A stretch of 64,000 bases of DNA from Acanthaster planci (lineage: Eukaryota; Echinodermata; Asteroidea; Valvatida; Acanthasteridae). The DNA is taken from NCBI RefSeq assembly GCF_001949145.1, contig NW_019091438.1:168885-232884 (forward strand), in the 5' to 3' direction. Positions 51,601-63,854 of the stretch are shown piece after piece. Under the pieces are notes generated by a model. The model had not been told where the DNA came from, did not search any database, and was given only the letters and a program-made list of their open reading frames with translations. Within the stretch, counting starts at the first letter, position 1; each line of letters starts with the position of its first letter. The position numbers and the translations under genes were made by a program.

Positions 51601-54588
51601 GAATAATTATAAAGGAAAAGCATTTTGTGTCTAAACACATTAGAGGAAGGAGATAAAATGGATAGGCAAATGTTCGCATGCATCAAACCTCCCGCGTGCT
51701 ATAACTCTAGCCTAACGAGCGAAATAGAATTGAACAGAGTTTGCATAGAAACGCTTTACAAAATACGTGTACATAATGGGGATCAGTTGAACCAAATTTT
51801 TACTTCAATACTTCGGACATCTCACATACGTATCCTAACATCTCACATGCGTATTCAATATTTGTCTTTTCCCATAATCTTGAAATATTTTCTATACATC
51901 ATTGGTTTTTAATGACTGCACATTTTGAAAGAGCTTATTGTCCAACAGAATCCTAAAAAGAAGATATTATTAAAACCAACCATATATTTAATAAAAAAAC
52001 ATATTGCATGCATAAGGGATTGACTAACTCTGAAACGCAACGGGATTTAGAATATTCAGGGCTGTGCTGCCTGTTCATTATCAAGCATGAGATATCACGT
52101 TTAATTGTTCGCACGGTATACCTGTGCGTGTACCTTAAAACTTTTTCGCAATACGGAGCTGAAGTTAACGCGTCCTCATTTTCTGCACAGAATTTAAGGG
52201 CTTCCCAAGCTTGCCTCCTGACATCGAGGGTGAGCATGTAAATCAGGCGTTGGAAACTATGCCACTCAACCTGGTCCTATAAACTGACCAAATCACACCC
52301 CGGGCAGACGGAGAGAAAACGGTGCAAACCCGAGGCGCCCCCCTTGAAAGTTTACATTATGGGCAATAAAAAGAAACATAATTTTCACCATGCCCCTTCT
52401 TGGCCGCCTGACAACCAGGACGATGATTAATTGCACGCTAAGGTTTCTTACAAAGGCGCCAGCTGTAAGCTGCCCATCATTTGCAGCACTTGCGAATTTC
52501 TTTTCTTCCTTTTTTACAAGTCGATTAATCTCCCGCCAAAACATGAGAAGCGCGCAGTACAACAGCTGCTCGACGGGGTTTTGTAAGTAAACCACCGCAG
52601 GCGGCGGATGGATACGCAGCAACTACACCGCTAAGGCACGGCTCGTGGAAATCACGCCTACGCCAGTTGTGTAAGATCTCGTAAGGCCAAGTATTGTGGT
52701 GGTAATCGATTGTGACACTTAGGGCAAGTCGGTATAAGATCGTATACCGGTAGCTGGACGCAAGACCAACTTCCTACAACCATTTGTGAATTTATCATTA
52801 GGTTTACTTGTAACATATTAACATCAATAATTGTTATTGGAGTGCATGAGATTACTCCGAAGAATTCTTGTTCACAGCAAGTGACAAAGTTGCACCAAGC
52901 ACGCAGCATTAGGCGATTTTGTTTTGGACAAACACTCCAGAACTTCAACACTGTTGGCAACCATTCACAGCAAATAACCAGCACCAGGGGCGTCATTACT
53001 AACAAACGTAAACGTCGAACAACGGCACAACCTAACGAGACATACAAATACAGTTCCGTACCAACCCCGTTAAATTTTATCATAAGCCCGCAATGAGAAG
53101 GTTGGACATGATTCGTCGACATGCAATGGGGCACACGCAGTGCGTTTCATGGAGGGAAACAGGCGTTGCCGAAGCAGCTGCTGGCAATGGAACCACATCG
53201 CAGGGGAGAAAAAGACTCGCCACACCGGGGCCCGATGGTGCGTTCGGCAGCGGGGGCCGCAGCTGATCGCCAAACCCACGCGGCTTTCACTCGGCGTTAA
53301 TTGGACAAATAAAATCACCATCACGCAAATCGCAGCGCCAATGTTTCCCCCGTGTATTCACAAAAACCAATTAGGGGCCGGCGCAGAGATGCATTCATTT
53401 TAAACAGTATACATGAGGTAATTTGATTGTCTGGCATTTGAGGCCCTTGTCGTACACAATGGTAAATAGGCATTGGAAAACAAAAAACAGCATAGGCTCT
53501 TACACATTACCTGTCTTCAGAAGTTCATTAATTAACAGGCAATAAAAGTCTTTAGAATTATAAACGATTAATTACAAACCGGTTGATGAAGCTGAATAAC
53601 TCATCAATATCAATATAACTAAATTAGAAACAATCCCAAAATGTTGACGAAATTATCCTTTTCAAAATTTATACACTGATCTGATAACGTAGAGATACAT
53701 AAAATTATTCTCTGCGTAACTGCCCAATAGAAAGGAAAGCACATTTAAAACAATGAGCATGTCATTGAATCCAATCAGATTAAAAACAAATCATAAACCG
53801 ATTATTTCAACTTAACTGATCGACTTTCGGTATCCCTCAATCTTTTACGTTGTTCAAGACGGGGATATACTCAATTTGAGGCATAATCATTTTTTTCTCA
53901 ATAAAGCATCGTGGTTTACGATGCATCATGGTATACGATGCATCATCGTCATAGTTGATTGTTCTCATACATTTACAATAACCACACACTACTTCTTCTT
54001 AAATTATTGTGAAAAGTAACACACTGTCGTTTTTTCAACATCCCGAAAGCAGCATGTCATTAGTCGACGAAAGTTCTTATCAAACACTCTTTAAATTAAA
54101 TACCTGAAAGATTTGTTCACATACTTCACAGAAAGGGTTTTGATATTTTCATTTTGGATTATTTACTTGCAGTAACTAACGTGCAAGCAGGGAAAAAAAT
54201 TGAATATAAACATGATAACTGTACAAACACTGAAAAATGGAAGATCTCTGTGAGTTGTTTCGACCAAACAAATGTGGAAATTCAAGTTTACTTTTGCTCT
54301 TATCTCCTTGAGAAGTTTGTATGTTATAGCAACAAGAAGTGTGCAAGCCACCACAGCGTTTCTCTACACAGTGTATCTGTTTTTCTGTCAACCAGACTAC
54401 ACTGTGTAAATCAATGCGCCTGGAGGAGTCGGTGCTTCTAAAGAAGGTTCAGGGTGCCAAATGTCATGAAATCCCAGTCAACCAATAGCGTTAGCTGTCT
54501 TATGTATTTCAAGGAACTTAGGTTCTATGTGGCAACAAAATTGGGCCTAGAGCGCCACCAAGCGGTGGAGTGCATGAGTGTGCAGCGA
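42679..54588. other. non-coding interval, last part (between gene B upstream region and gene C 3' end)
   Basis: No gene recognised. It contains a perfect hairpin with gtccccacaa-type motifs (49304-49690) and a small cluster of gcatcgt/acgatgc palindromes near 53907-53948. The 158-codon frame at 52658-53134 (-) has no recognisable domain. The gene C 3' untranslated region should lie just below 54589. Confidence 0.55.
49304..49334. repeat. perfect 12-bp hairpin
   Basis: cttgtggggtac at 49304-49315, a 7-base loop, then gtaccccacaag at 49323-49334. The related word gtccccacaa recurs at about 49634 and 49672, suggesting one decayed repetitive element over this stretch. Confidence 0.8.
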
Positions 54589-54792
54589 CTATAAGATATC
54601 TGGCCGGCCATAGATCGTTTCGTTGAGAAGTATAGGCTTTGTGTAATTTGATGGTTGGTGAAAGTTGGGGCCTTCCCAGAAGACAGGAGATCGCAAGATG
54701 ATCCCTAACGAGCCACACAAACACATGATGGCAAAAATCCAAAGAAAGACTCGGTCAACTACCATGGCAACGAACTTCCAATCCTCCGCTCC
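54589..54792 (-). CDS. gene C exon 6 (M4 and C-terminus)
   Basis: Acceptor tttatgcag, then [17 protein letters not shown]4, SPVFWEG, and a tail with NYT and NET sequons ending YGRPDIL. TAG at 54591-54589. Phase 0. Confidence 0.95.
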   Translation of the reverse strand, partial: GAEDWKFVAMVVDRVFLWIFAIMCLCGSLGIILRSPVFWEGPNFHQPSNYTKPILLNETIYGRPDIL

Positions 54793-57642
54793 CTGCATAA
54801 ACAACAAACAAGCAAACATAGGTTGGTTTTACAATTAACGGCCGAAAACAAACAGTAACTGATCATTCATAAGACATTCAGCGATGCAATGATCTTTGAT
54901 AAATTCAAGAATACCCAGAGACATGTGTGATGCAGGAGACACGAGTGACATATCATTGATACTGTACAGTGATGTATCATCGATACTGTTAAACTTAAAT
55001 CTGCATGACAAACTTACTTTGTAATGTTCATCCTCCATTTGAAAATACTTCGCAATGGTTTCGACGTGATCGATAAGTTCGGCGCACTCCTTTGATAACG
55101 GTCTCGAATCACTGGCGTCCGAATACTGTCGGTCTCGAAACTGGATCTCTTCCAGTAGCGAGGGCGTGATCGTGTTCACCATGTACTTCGCACCGGATCT
55201 CATGAATTTCCGGTCGTAAAAGTACTTGCCCCTCAGTGGGGCGTTATAACTGGCCGGAGTGTAGTTCGTGTGCTTCTTCATGGACTTGTACTTCTTACCG
55301 GACGGCAGCTCCAAGCCGCCGGGCCGGCTGATGTTGAGCATCTTGGGAAGGTAGTAGAGAAACACCGTCCGGACCCAGGTGGGCATTGTGTGAGTCCGGG
55401 CACTCCGGAAGTGGATGTTGATGACGATGACGGTGGCCGTAATGGACATGGTAACCAGCACCATGGTGAAGAGCATGTAGCGGCCGATCAGCGGCAGGGT
55501 AGTGGATGTGGGAGGAATGATGGACGGGATGAGGAGGAGGAACACGATCAAGGCCAGCAGAATGGAGATGGACAGAGTGATCTTCTCCTGGGCGTCAGCC
55601 GGCAGGTAGAAGACCAAGGTAGTCAGGAATGATATCAGAATACAGGGGATCACCAACGTGACAATGTAAAAGAGGGGCTTCCTGTGCAGCAAGAAGTAGA
55701 AGGTGACGTCGGCAAATTTATAATCGCAACACGGGTAATCAATGTGGTGCCGGAGGCCAGGGGACTCCACGATCTGCCATTCCCCATTCTCTGTGTAGTC
55801 CTCCTGGTCCACGATGTCCTGCTCCATGACCATGTCTACCTTCCGGCTCTCGTGGGTCCAGGGCCCGAACTTCATGGTGCAGTTCTGCTCGTCGAAGGGG
55901 AAGAACTCGATGTTGATTTCGCAGGAGCTTTTGTAGATGGCCGGCGGTAGCCAGCGCACGGTGCCGTCGTAGTGAACGATGGCATTGACCAGAAACCGGA
56001 CATCGTAGTAACCATCCGCACTGCCGAAGCGAGCAACAGAACCAACCGATTTAAGGACATGTTGACTTGATTGAAAACATTTGCGTAACAACAGGGGGGC
56101 CACGTGCTCCCGACGGATGCCCATGCCCCCCCTCCCGGGTGCCCTCCGCCCATTTGAAATCTATGAGTAATCACAGTTTATATAGCTATGCAGCTGTAGC
56201 TTATTTTCTTGTGATGCCCCCTTAAAATGCGTGCACTCCCAGGTGCCCCCGGACATTTACATAGTTGCGCCACTGATTGAAAACCCCATAGGTGGGCTGC
56301 CTGCTCCTGTATCTTGTCATACCTAGAGAGGAATGACGACGGGAATGTTTTTGACAACCAAAGACTCTCGATTAACTTACTTGTTGTACAAGAGTATATC
56401 CGGCAGCCATAGTAGACCTGACGGAATGTGTAGATACCTTATTCCATCGTATTCGTCAGGATCCCAGGTCAGTTGATAATCCTTCCAAGTCTGTAGGAGA
56501 TAAGTGGAGAAGAGAACAATAAAGCACGAAGCAGGAACCGATCTTTAGCACTCTACAGTATACCTCCCATAATCCTTTGCGGTCCACCATCTTTGCCACG
56601 TCGCGTAATATGAAGAAAACCTTTGTATGGAGGGGCATGCAATAACTATCCGAAATTACGCCCCAAACAACGGCCATTTCAGACACAGCCTAACATTAAT
56701 GATACAGGAACGTAGAGGTTCGTCTGTGTACACTATATCTGCAGACTTTGTGACAGTGACCAGTCTTCGTTAAATGAGCGAAATACAAGCTGACATAGCT
56801 TACTTTAGCTAGGGCCTCAGTCTGTGAATTCGAGTTGGGTGCACATTGCTTCTGTCATGATAAATGGCGAGGCTGTGTGCAATTGGTGGCTGCTATTATG
56901 TTCCAAAATGAATATTATTTAATTCCCTTTCATATTACAGCGTAGTCACTGGGTAAACGTATCCAACTCACATGTTTGACCCAGACACTAGTGGTCATGA
57001 TTTGGTTCTTCTCATCCTGCCAATAAAAACGTAACAAGAAAATATAAACATGGCTTTCTTTAATGAGCATCTCCGAAAATAAAGTTTGGGTACCAAACAT
57101 ATTTCTGAGATGTTTATCATAAGGTGTGGCTCATTGCTGCAATAAGGGTACATCCTCAGGATTATTTGATAGCAGTGTGAAAAATAGTCGAGCTACGTGT
57201 TAACATGGTTTCCAAAATATTGTATGGTCACCCACTAAAACCATATCATTCCATGATATTGAGCTTTAAATTGCTCATAATTACAGTTACTAAAATACTG
57301 GTGTTTCCCGAGCTAACTTAAACAAATCTCACTCGCAAAACACACCAACTTTACAAAAGAAGACTGAAAGAAAGCACCAGTGTCACTGATCAACCAATTC
57401 TGACCAAGTGTACGACACAAAAAAGTGTAAATGTCGCGAATTATCAGAGACTATCTACACTGACTGGCCAATATTGTAACTTCACGAGAGACTTACAATG
57501 TCGATGAGCTGGGACACGGACAAGCCGAATTTGACCACAACTGTGTCCGACTCGTTCACAACCGGTCGTATCATGGGGTTGTAGTTATTCTCGTGTGTCA
57601 GTTTGTAGAAGAGTTTGTCGGCCGCTTCGGAAGCGAAGCACT
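54589..57642 (-). CDS. nAChR alpha-type subunit, gene C (5' end missing)
   Basis: A third acetylcholine-gated channel subunit. The - strand CDS joins 57642-57497, 57016-56972, 56490-56381, 56020-55018 and 54792-54589, about 501 residues without the leader. All junctions are GT/AG and in frame. Seen: Cys-loop [15 protein letters not shown], loop [10 protein letters not shown] with Cys-Cys at 55731-55726 (alpha type), M1-M4, and two sequons (NYT, NET) in the C-terminal tail. M2 has Pro 19' (55527-55525) and Ser 20' (55524-55522) like gene A. Loop B reads GPWTHE where the family usually has GSWTYD, and the second loop C aromatic position is Phe (55716-55714), not Tyr. Compact introns resemble gene A. 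Family certain; ligand sensitivity may differ. Confidence 0.95.
55018..56020 (-). CDS. gene C exon 5 (Cys-loop to M3-M4 loop)
   Basis: Acceptor cttcggcag, completing an Asn codon, then [11 protein letters not shown]. Domains in order are Cys-loop, loop B (Trp codon 55860-55858, followed by Thr and His), loop C with Cys-Cys, M1, M2, M3 ending THTMPTWVR, then a basic, Tyr-rich cytoplasmic loop and the pre-M4 helix ending MEDEHYK before gtaagt. Phase 0 out. The frame remains open on both sides into intron. Confidence 0.95.
56021..56380. other. intron 4 of gene C
   Basis: A 360-bp intron. An open frame continues through its first part, but the residues are not family-like. Nothing else seen. Confidence 0.8.
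56381..56490 (-). CDS. gene C exon 4 (110 bp)
   Basis: Exactly 110 bp between ctcctacag and gtaagt. It encodes [18 protein letters not shown] and ends [10 protein letters not shown] plus two bases (phase 2). Confidence 0.95.
56972..57016 (-). CDS. gene C exon 3 (45 bp)
   Basis: 45 bp between attggcag and gtgagt, encoding [15 protein letters not shown]. The final residue is His where most members have Gln. Confidence 0.95.
57497..57642 (-). CDS. gene C exon 2 (N-terminal ligand-binding domain)
   Basis: 146 bp. Acceptor cccttcag, a split codon, then [27 protein letters not shown] (sequon NES) and the end LSVSQLIDI before gtaagt. The phase-1 start needs an upstream leader exon beyond 57643. 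Confidence 0.93.
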
Positions 57643-60600
57643 CTGAAGGGTAGAATTAGCAAAAGAGCGAGGAAATTCAAATCAGGATTATAGCACACAG
57701 TCACTCCAGCAAATAAATGAAAAACTTGCCATCCTGATATTAAGAAACTGCTTTGTATAACTCGTTCTCCCTCGACAGGACAATGAAACGTTTTTCTCAG
57801 GATGCTGACTTGATCCCTGGTATATTTTATAAATGCTTCGACATAAGGTCTCGTTAATGGTCACTAGCCTCAGTGGTTTTTTTTTTTTTGAGGGAAAATT
57901 AGATGATTTGTTATGTGTGGCCTATGTGAGGGAGCGGGGCCACATTTTAGAACTGTTCAAACGCTCTTGGGAGGACGGGAAATGAAATATAACCCCCCAG
58001 TTGTCTTCTTCTCTTTATTTTAGCAAAATGGCTTCTGCATTTGCAGAACGCATCTTAACAAAAAATATGTTCACTGCCAGTCTATTTAAAAAAAAGCTAT
58101 TCAGGTGTGGCTCAAGTTTGTCCGTGCAGCCTCCTTTCAACCCAAGTGGGCAAAGGCTTCGTTTTGAAAGTGCGAAAAGGGCGATCGTTGTTGATTGGGT
58201 CATGACTGAAGCTGATTATGGCTCATTTATTTTGACTGATTGGAGGGAAGCTCCAAAGTACCCTCCCCTCGGTTTATCAGATTGTGAAGGATGACGATCA
58301 CGCCTGTGTCCTTCATGCTTCAAGCTCTAAGGAATGGGTTACTCTGCCTAATGTGACGGGAGGTCCATCATCGGCTATACCCCATTCTCCACTTGTCATT
58401 GCGTCCTTGGGAGTGGGTATCCAAACTTTACAAATTTTCCAAGGACTAGTAGACTCACAGGAATGCCTGCGATGGATCTGTGAGGATTTATTCCACGCGC
58501 GAAATTCGGTTTTTCTCCGTGAAGAAATTTTCAATGTCAAACACTGGCCGAGCAAACCGTCCACCATACATGTACTTAAGTTTATAGCGGCAGTGGGTCT
58601 CGGGAAATTCAATCAATTTAGCTTACTCATCATCAACGACAGCCACCTTGCTATAAGGTTTATTATCATTTGTGGCTTCATGACCCAGCCGCAGGCAATC
58701 TCATTAAGATAAGAGTCGGTGTTAATCTGTACATGTTGTTAGTGCGTGTGTGTACGGGTGTTTTTAAGAGTGACATTGGTCAAGATCTTTTGTGTAAAAG
58801 AAAAAAGAGGCTTTTAACAAGAACCCTGTGAGCTCAGATGTTGTGAAATATAGCTGTGGTGCGGGTTGAAATCTGTTTACAAGTGGCTTTAAAATTGATG
58901 TCTTTATCATATGGCTATCATTTATCAATAGTATTTCGTACAGTTTCAGTGATCGTACATTGATTTTAGCCACAGAAATCCAACTTGGTCTCTTTACTCA
59001 TTTTCGTAAGATTGTTCCTTTCTGCCTCGTGAGTATTGGGTATTGCCTCTTATTGCTTGCATACATCTTTCAAACGGAACAATACCAAAACTCACTCTTG
59101 TTCAACTTTAAGAAATGCATATTTGCATCTCAAAAAGTAGCCAATCATTGATAAACTTTTAGGCTACACTGGTGAACAAGACGCGGAAAATATTCACTCC
59201 GAAAAAAAGGTATCTGTACTTGTATCACGGAATTCCGCGCGAATTGTCAGATAAAACGACACTGCCGAACTTTTGCAGTGTAGAGGCCGGTTCATACTTG
59301 GCGAACACGAACGTGAACGTAAAAGTTGAGCACATTTAAGTCGAGCACCATTTTGGTGCAAATCTTTGGTGACATCAAACTCGTCTGGCTTTACTCGTCT
59401 GTAGTGTGAACAAGCCTTGAGGCCAATGCCATAGGACAAAGCATCCTATGGTGTTGCCCGGTCGGGGAAAAAGAATTGTGGCAAAGGCGTAACTCGCAGG
59501 CGGCAGCGGGAGTCGTATTTTCCCAATTGAGTAATTCTAGTTTGCGATACATCCCCATTAAAATGCCCGGCTTTCCATTTAGGAATACTAAATGTCGCCA
59601 TCAAGAAGGAGGGGGGGGGGTTGTGCGTCCATCGAACAGCTCCACTATTAAAAGGGAAAGCTTACAATAAGTTTAGGGAATCGCTGTGTGGCGTTGGTCA
59701 AAATGTGTGCGCGTTGCCTCTGTCCGCGTCACCCTCAAGGTCAGAGTCGGTGCGTGGTTTTTCGGCGTTCGAGGGTTTACCTAACATCGCGAAGGAAATC
59801 ATATATCGATTCCACTGAATGCATAAATTCCGGTTATTAACATTAGATGTGGGTTGGATTTCGACATAAGTGAACCGAATATCCAGAGGGTTGAAATAGG
59901 ATATATACTGAAGTTTATCCTCGAGGTCAGATACTGGCAATGAGCGGATGGAAGGCTTATTAAACGCCCATCCTTTCAATTCCTTCCGTCTTCGCAGATC
60001 CAGCCCAAAAACTCATGTCTTGTGGCAACGTGGAGTTTACAGTAATTCTTATTAGAAATCCTGAAATTTGCTTACATTTCATTTAATGTATGGATCATAG
60101 TTCTGTTCAATGTCATGAAAACATTGGGGGGGCATCAGAAAGCAAAATCTTGTTCACATCAATCTATGCGATGAAACCCTTCTGAACGCAGATTATTGAC
60201 AAGAGGAAAAACAGTCTGGTGCACAGCAAAACACTCTTCGAGAGGTACAGTAACTGGCAAAGTGTTTTACCGTCCCAAGGATTTTCAGAAACACACTTGC
60301 CACTGTTTGGAAGTCTAAAGTTACTGATCACACGATAAGATTTCAGCAATAACTTCTATCCTGCGCACGACTCCCAAAACTGAATACTTCAGAGCGACTT
60401 TCAGCAGATCCACTCCGTGAATTTCAATGTTACCTCGTGGTGAAACATTGATCCGGAGTCATTTCCAATGCATGCTATTCGGTTGCATATTATTAAATGT
60501 GGAAAAGAAAATAGAGGGTCGGCTGCTAAAAGTCGCGCTCTTCTTGATGTTCGCGCGCTTTTCCCACTCGGTTGGCATGGCGACATAGTGAACGGCATTG

Positions 60601-63600
60601 ATTCTTGCTCGGAGGAGGCAGCCACTTCGTCATCCTCGTGTGACCGGAGGATGATGCAGGAATTCCGGTTGTTTTGATGCGATTTCGTTCTCGGAAGAAA
60701 GAACGAAAAACAGCATCAGGAGTAGAATTGTAACAAGAGAAAACAACGAGACACAGCCATGTGTTACATAGGCAGAAAAACATCGTAAGAAATATCAGGA
60801 AGGGGGAGCCATTGCAAATTTTCCTAGAGATTTACTGTTTTCCTGGGCATACATCATCGGATACGTCAGGAACATACCTCGTGTAGAGGTGTGTTCCTGT
60901 CGTAATGTTAGTCTGAATTTTATCATGAAAAATTGATACATTTTTTTTAATTTAAATGCATTTGCTGTTTCTGTAGAATAATGCCCCTTTCAAGGCCAAA
61001 ACACATAGTAATTAATCTTTCAGAGATTTTGTGAAATTGACTCCAGCTTCAGTGGTCTCAATAAAGAACTGATTGGTCTATGTTAATAATGTCATCTGTA
61101 GATAAACATATAGCCATTTTTCCTGCACAACGTATTCATCGATCAACAAAAGTTGAGGAGAAGCAAAGTAATTACAAGTCTTGTTGGTATACTCTTGGGG
61201 AACCCGCCTGCCACACAATTAATGTTATAATGTGTAAGCCTTATAGTTCAACCCTTTAACAGGGTTACGGGATTTGTTTTGGAATAAAACACAACAGCAT
61301 GAAGGAACATGTTCCAAACTTTGGTTTGGGTTGCGGGAGTCCAATTCAGGTTTGAAATCAACCGGGATTGCACAATAAAGACCACAGAAACTTGAATTGA
61401 AATGTGGACAAGTATCCACTGCCTTTGGGCTATTAGGTTTCGGGAAATGCCTTTAAGATGTTAGCGGGATGTCGTTACGACAATCCATCTCCTACAGTAA
61501 GGGCCAACTCAACCTAACCTTGACAGCGCACGGAGCTAAGAGGAGGTTGGTGAGTGGTTGTGTATAATGGTGAAGGCTGCGATACGGCCCCGTAAATTAG
61601 TTTAGCCATGGCCAGGAGGCCAGCATCGATTCGTTCGCAATCCTCGATACTTCGAGAAAGTGCAACATCTCACACCACATTTGCCCTGGCGGGGACTGCA
61701 TCACACCGGTCGCCGGACCCACCAGCACCGTCACACGGTCACCCGACACCTGGTAAGCTCTGCACAGAAAAGCGGGCAGTCTGCAATCATTATCTTTGAT
61801 ATTTTGTTTGGATGTTGCTAAGGGCGACCCTCATGATTTAATGGGATGCCAAAATGCAATCTTACAATCTTTTGTGAACAGTCATTGCCTGCCAGTGCAT
61901 ACATAACCTTTTTTAAAATCTCAAACGATGACCAAATTTAGGAGGTGTTTAGTAGGATTTGCATCAGTTCCAGGTAAACTCGGGTTTTATTGAAGAAAGA
62001 GGATCTTTCATGGCAAAATAATATTAATAGTAATATCAGGCATGCTATGCTTCGTCGTTATTCAAAGAAATGACTTCGTCATTATTCAAAGAAAAGCCGC
62101 TCGTTTCATCTTTAATGGCGACTAAAACACGTCATCATTTTTCCAAAAGGATTTGCTCAGGTTCTTTTTCTAAGTAAACGTGAATTCAAAATATAAGGAT
62201 ATTCCACAAAACACTCTTTGTTGTGGATCCGGACGATCTTATGCTTCACTCTCGAAAAAAAAGTACGCCCATATCTACTTATGTTCACAAAAACTGCACG
62301 AATTTCTGCATTCGTTAGATATTGGTAACCGTTAATTAATTATCTCCCTTGCCATTGGGTCCAACATGTTTATACCAACATTTGGCACAATCAGCTTGAT
62401 GAGACAAAAGCCCCCCTCCCCCAACTTCCCCTCTATGATTAAACTCTCGGCTTAACGCCACAATGTTCAAGTAAACATAAGTCGGTGGGTAGCACACAGG
62501 AAAAACAATCACGGCCCAAGTGCCTCGCGTTTAGATTACAGACGAGGAGAGCGTTCTCCATATATCCCCGCAAGCTTGATGGATACCCCCTAGCTCACAC
62601 AGCGAAAGAGGGGTGCGCTACCCTCATCATCGAGAGAGTAGGAGGGAGACGGGTGTGTGTGGGGGGGGGAGATACAGGGAGGAAGACAAAGGGAAAGAAA
62701 ATCCGGAGACCAGATGCAGATACAATTTCCGATATTGCTTCCTCTGCTTCCGATGCCGTTGGACATGCCGAGTAAGAAAGTGCGAACTCTATGCGGTGGA
62801 TATAACGTTATCATTACAATTCATGTCACGTTGCTGACACAGCCTAGAGCACATCAGGTACAGTGCATTTTATGAACGAACTCATCATCCGAAGCTTTTC
62901 ACTTCTGTGCAATGACTCCCCGAACGCGCACTCGTACACGTATTTCTAGATTTTATCTGTACAAATCTCAGGTCAGTCAACTTGCGAACAAACATTAACT
63001 CACTCCTACCCTGAATGAAAACTCCATATGTGCATTGAGAATGCAATACTTGTAATATTGTGAATTTTTCACTTCACTTCCACATCTCATTTTTTGTCTT
63101 TCATTCTTACCACGTCTAACACAATCAAGAATCTTTTCATGTTGACTTCAATCCCAATTACTCCTTAAGTCATACTTCTGAGATTTTTTTCTTAGTAATG
63201 AGATGAGGACCATCGGCATACGTGATCAAGCACCACTGCCATAAAAACTCTCGCTTGATCTGAGCTTTTAGCAGGTACGAGCAGACCTTTTCGGGGCATT
63301 AAACCACGGAACACATAGTAACGGTTTAATATGTACCATTAATGTTTCCCTGGATGAAACTACTCATTTCCCGAAGTAAACCTGTGTGTACAAATCAGAA
63401 ATGCTATTCGACATAGCATTTGTGGAGCGGCCGCGCAACATTTCAGATGAATATCATCTCAAACAGGTTATTTTGCGTTATTTCTAGTTGTCTTCTCATC
63501 CAACTCAAAAGACTTGGCTGGGAGCCTCTGTTTCCTGAGGCGGCTGTTTTTCTAGCTTTGGAACAACTTCAGCATTCGCAGTCCGGCAGTCGTAATCCGA

Positions 63601-63854
63601 AATATCATAAGACAGATAAAAAAAGCATGTGCCTTTACATCTAGGTGCTTGATCCCCGTGGAACATTTATGTTCTCGCCAGGGAGAGTCGTAAAAATAGC
63701 TGAGGTACACAAAAATAAGTGATGTGACGTCAGCGTGAATCAAAAGGGCACATAAGCATGGACGAGATGTGCTAAAATAGAAACTCTGTGATTGATGACT
63801 GAACAGATGCATTGCGCAAACCTTCGTCCTTAAAATTCTAACATGATTGCTTAC
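57643..63854. other. upstream region or intron 1 of gene C; no gene recognised
   Basis: It should include or lead to the leader exon of gene C, which I could not pick. Simple features are a run of 13 T at 57877-57889, a run of G near 59608, and a G-quadruplex-like tract at 62644-62669. Open frames such as 58284-58712 (+) lack domain-like sequence. Confidence 0.6.
62644..62669 (+). repeat. G-rich tract with quadruplex potential
   Basis: Runs of three or more G separated by agac and tgtgtgt, ending in nine consecutive G. It satisfies the usual four-run pattern on the + strand. Function unknown. Confidence 0.5.

Noticed and set aside
52658-53134. 158-codon - strand frame with CPKC motif
   Set aside because: A single CxxC is not enough for a zinc finger; the rest is not protein-like.
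55270-55950. + strand frames opposite gene C exon 5
   Set aside because: Antisense shadows of the receptor exon, Asp/Gly/Val-rich.
60526-60783. Hydrophobic start (MFFCLCNTWLCLVV) as leader exon of gene C
   Set aside because: The nearest phase-1 donor would create a TAG stop when joined to exon 2, and no other matching donor follows the leader.
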